In this document: in pieces, positions 62,823 through 64,000 of the stretch | How positions within the stretch are numbered: position 1 is the first letter of the stretch | How the letters are laid out: each line of letters starts with the position of its first letter | Assembly: GCF_040801915.1 (NCBI RefSeq) | Contig: NZ_JBFMIA010000007.1 | Coordinates: 1-64,000 of the forward strand | Length of the DNA stretch: 64,000 nt | Direction of reading: 5' to 3' | Source of the DNA: Jeotgalibacillus marinus | GTDB taxonomy: Bacteria > Bacillota > Bacilli > Bacillales > Jeotgalibacillaceae | Notes under the pieces: model-generated | What the model was told of the DNA's origin: nothing | Seen by the model: the letters and a program-made list of their open reading frames with translations, nothing else | Database searches by the model: none | Position numbers and translations under genes: made by a program

Positions 62823-63539
62823 TCACACCTTACACGATCCATCAGAACAATCTGCATCGTCGTCTTTCATGTTCATACTTCCTTCATGAACAAGTAGAGG
62901 TTCTTTCTTTTCCTGCCAAACTTTATCAAGCACCTCTTTAAAAACGTCGCTTGGTTGCGCCCCTGATACAGCATATTTTTCGCCGATAACAAAGAAAGGT
63001 ACACCGGTAACGCCAATTCTTGATGCTTCATCAACATCATGCTGAACATTTGATTCAAAGTCATTCGAAGAAAGAACCGCCATTACTTGATCATGATCAA
63101 GCCCAACTTCAGCAGCGAGTTTTGCAAGTGTTTCATGTTTCCCAATGTGCTGAGATTCACTAAAATACGCTTGTAATAATCGTTCCGTAAGCTCTGCCAT
63201 TTTTCCCTGTGTAGATGCGAAATGCGTTAAGCGGTGAGCATCTCGTGTATTCGTACGAATCATTTTATCAAAATCGTAATCTAGACCAACTTCTTTCGCT
63301 TGTTCAACCATTCCGTTCGTCATTTCTTTCGCACGATCGATTGTCATACCGTATTTACCAGCAAGCAATTCATACATGCTTTTAGTTGGATCTACAGGAG
63401 CATGCGGATCCAATTCAAAGCTTCGGTAAACCACTTCGACTTCGTCACGTCCCGCAAATTCACTTAAAGCTTTTTCAAATTTCCTTTTTCCAATATAACA
63501 AAATGGACAAACATAATCCGACCAAATTTGGACTTTCAT
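62823..63539 (-). CDS. DsbA-family oxidoreductase, FrnE-like
   Basis: A 238-residue cytoplasmic thioredoxin-fold protein. The active site is DYVCPFCYIGKRKF, the cis-Pro loop is TGVPFFVIG, and an extra C-terminal Cys pair lies in DADCSDGSCKV. FrnE-type proteins are cytosolic disulfide isomerases or polyketide-tailoring dithiol enzymes. A close relative follows upstream on the same strand. AGGAGA precedes the ATG. Confidence 0.9.
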   Translation of the reverse strand: MKVQIWSDYVCPFCYIGKRKFEKALSEFAGRDEVEVVYRSFELDPHAPVDPTKSMYELLAGKYGMTIDRAKEMTNGMVEQAKEVGLDYDFDKMIRTNTRDAHRLTHFASTQGKMAELTERLLQAYFSESQHIGKHETLAKLAAEVGLDHDQVMAVLSSNDFESNVQHDVDEASRIGVTGVPFFVIGEKYAVSGAQPSDVFKEVLDKVWQEKKEPLLVHEGSMNMKDDDADCSDGSCKV

Positions 63540-63647
63540 GTTATCAATCTCCTCTCCCTTTTTTAATGTAGCACTGTATCGTCTTTTTGATTTAGCACAT
63601 AAAATGTTTGCTTAAATCCATTCAACTTTTAACCAAAAAATTCAAAA

Positions 63648-63680
63648 ACGCCACGCTATTGTCTGATTTGCGTGGCATTT
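63648..63680 (-). terminator. Terminator after the second FrnE-like gene
   Basis: GCCACGC/GCGTGGC stem, T-rich on the minus strand. It separates the two paralogs. Confidence 0.75.
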
Positions 63681-63689
63681 GTTTATGTT

Positions 63690-64000
63690 TTATACCTTAC
63701 ATGATCCGTCTGAACATTCAGGATCATTTTCATCTTTTTCGCGATTAGCTCCAACTTGAATAAGTGGAGAAGCACTTTTTTCTGCCCAAACTTTTTCAAG
63801 CACTTCTTTAAAGGTATCGCTTGATTGTGCACCAGAAACAGCGTATTTTTGATCAATGACAAAAAACGGCACACCATTTACACCAAGTTTTGATGCTTCA
63901 TTGATATCATTTTGAACGCTTTCGTTATAATCATTAGATGAAAGCACGGCAAGTACTTCATCGTGATCGAGCCCAACTTCAGCTGCAATCTTTGCTAGCG
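63690..64000 (-). CDS. DsbA-family FrnE-like protein, C-terminal part
   Basis: The last 102 codons of a second FrnE-like gene whose start lies beyond the window edge. It aligns with the gene at 62823 throughout: LAKIAAEVGLDHDEV, GVNGVPFFVIDQKYAVSGAQ and the terminal PECSDGSCKV. The coding frame is open to base 64000. The two paralogs are separated by a terminator, so probably separate transcripts. Confidence 0.88.
   Translation of the reverse strand, partial: LAKIAAEVGLDHDEVLAVLSSNDYNESVQNDINEASKLGVNGVPFFVIDQKYAVSGAQSSDTFKEVLEKVWAEKSASPLIQVGANREKDENDPECSDGSCKV

Noticed and set aside
1..64000. CRISPR arrays, complete insertion sequences, tRNA genes and prophage
   Set aside because: No regularly spaced direct repeats, transposase frames, tRNA cloverleaf sequences or phage genes were recognised in the window.

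Overview
The window comes from a low-to-moderate GC, endospore-forming member of the Bacillaceae (Bacillus sensu lato). Three things show this. The gene order follows the Bacillus subtilis ygxA-ygzB-perR-bcp-gsaB-ygaE-ygaD-ygaC and yfhP-yfhJ-yfhH-recX-yfhF neighbourhoods. Spore genes are present (gamma-type SASP, pdaA, a CotA-like laccase). Ribosome sites are strong AGGAGG types and many intrinsic terminators are present. The left edge appears to be the promoter and leader of an rRNA operon reading leftwards out of the window.

Layout. (1) 1-13.1 kb is a conserved housekeeping block: rrn promoters, ygxA, ygzB, perR, a frameshifted membrane gene, bcp, a K+-channel-like protein, hemL, an aromatic-acid-exporter-like protein, an ABC exporter, ntdp/ygaC, a SASP, fabL, mutY and yfhP. 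(2) 13.1-14.5 kb is gene-poor, with a dispersed repeat, two terminators and a decayed fragment resembling Rap. (3) 14.5-30.5 kb holds an AbgT transporter, yfhJ/yfhH/recX/yfhF, aldehyde and alcohol dehydrogenases, rlmCD, an AlkA-like glycosylase, pdaA, fumarase, small genes and several pseudogene fragments. (4) 30.7-47.1 kb is the most distinctive region. It is a leftward CoA-ester catabolic operon: acyl-CoA dehydrogenase, SDR, fused TRAP permease, TAXI receptor, acyl-CoA ligase, 3-hydroxyacyl-CoA dehydrogenase, two thiolases, two hotdog proteins and an enoyl-CoA hydratase. A consensus sigma-54 promoter and three inverted repeats precede it. Immediately upstream are a ketopantoate-reductase-like gene, a PAS-containing sigma-54 activator and, divergently, the sigma-54 gene itself. 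(5) 47.2-64 kb is accessory: NUDIX, a 14-TM-type MFS exporter, an orphan sugar-binding lipoprotein with a cre site, a two-component system with an acidic repeat in its sensor loop, an Rrf2 regulator with its divergent oxidoreductase target, a CotA-like laccase, a CDF transporter, a GxxxQAxGN repeat protein, a DEAD-box helicase, an extended SDR and two tandem FrnE-like proteins (the second cut by the window end).

The best candidate for an undescribed system is region 4: one locus carrying the sigma factor, its enhancer-binding protein, the promoter and enhancer sites, a high-affinity TRAP-TAXI importer and an apparently complete activation plus beta-oxidation pathway for an unidentified carboxylic acid. 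Remnants of other genes lie within and at the end of the operon, and its two hotdog proteins each lack a different half of the usual active-site motif.
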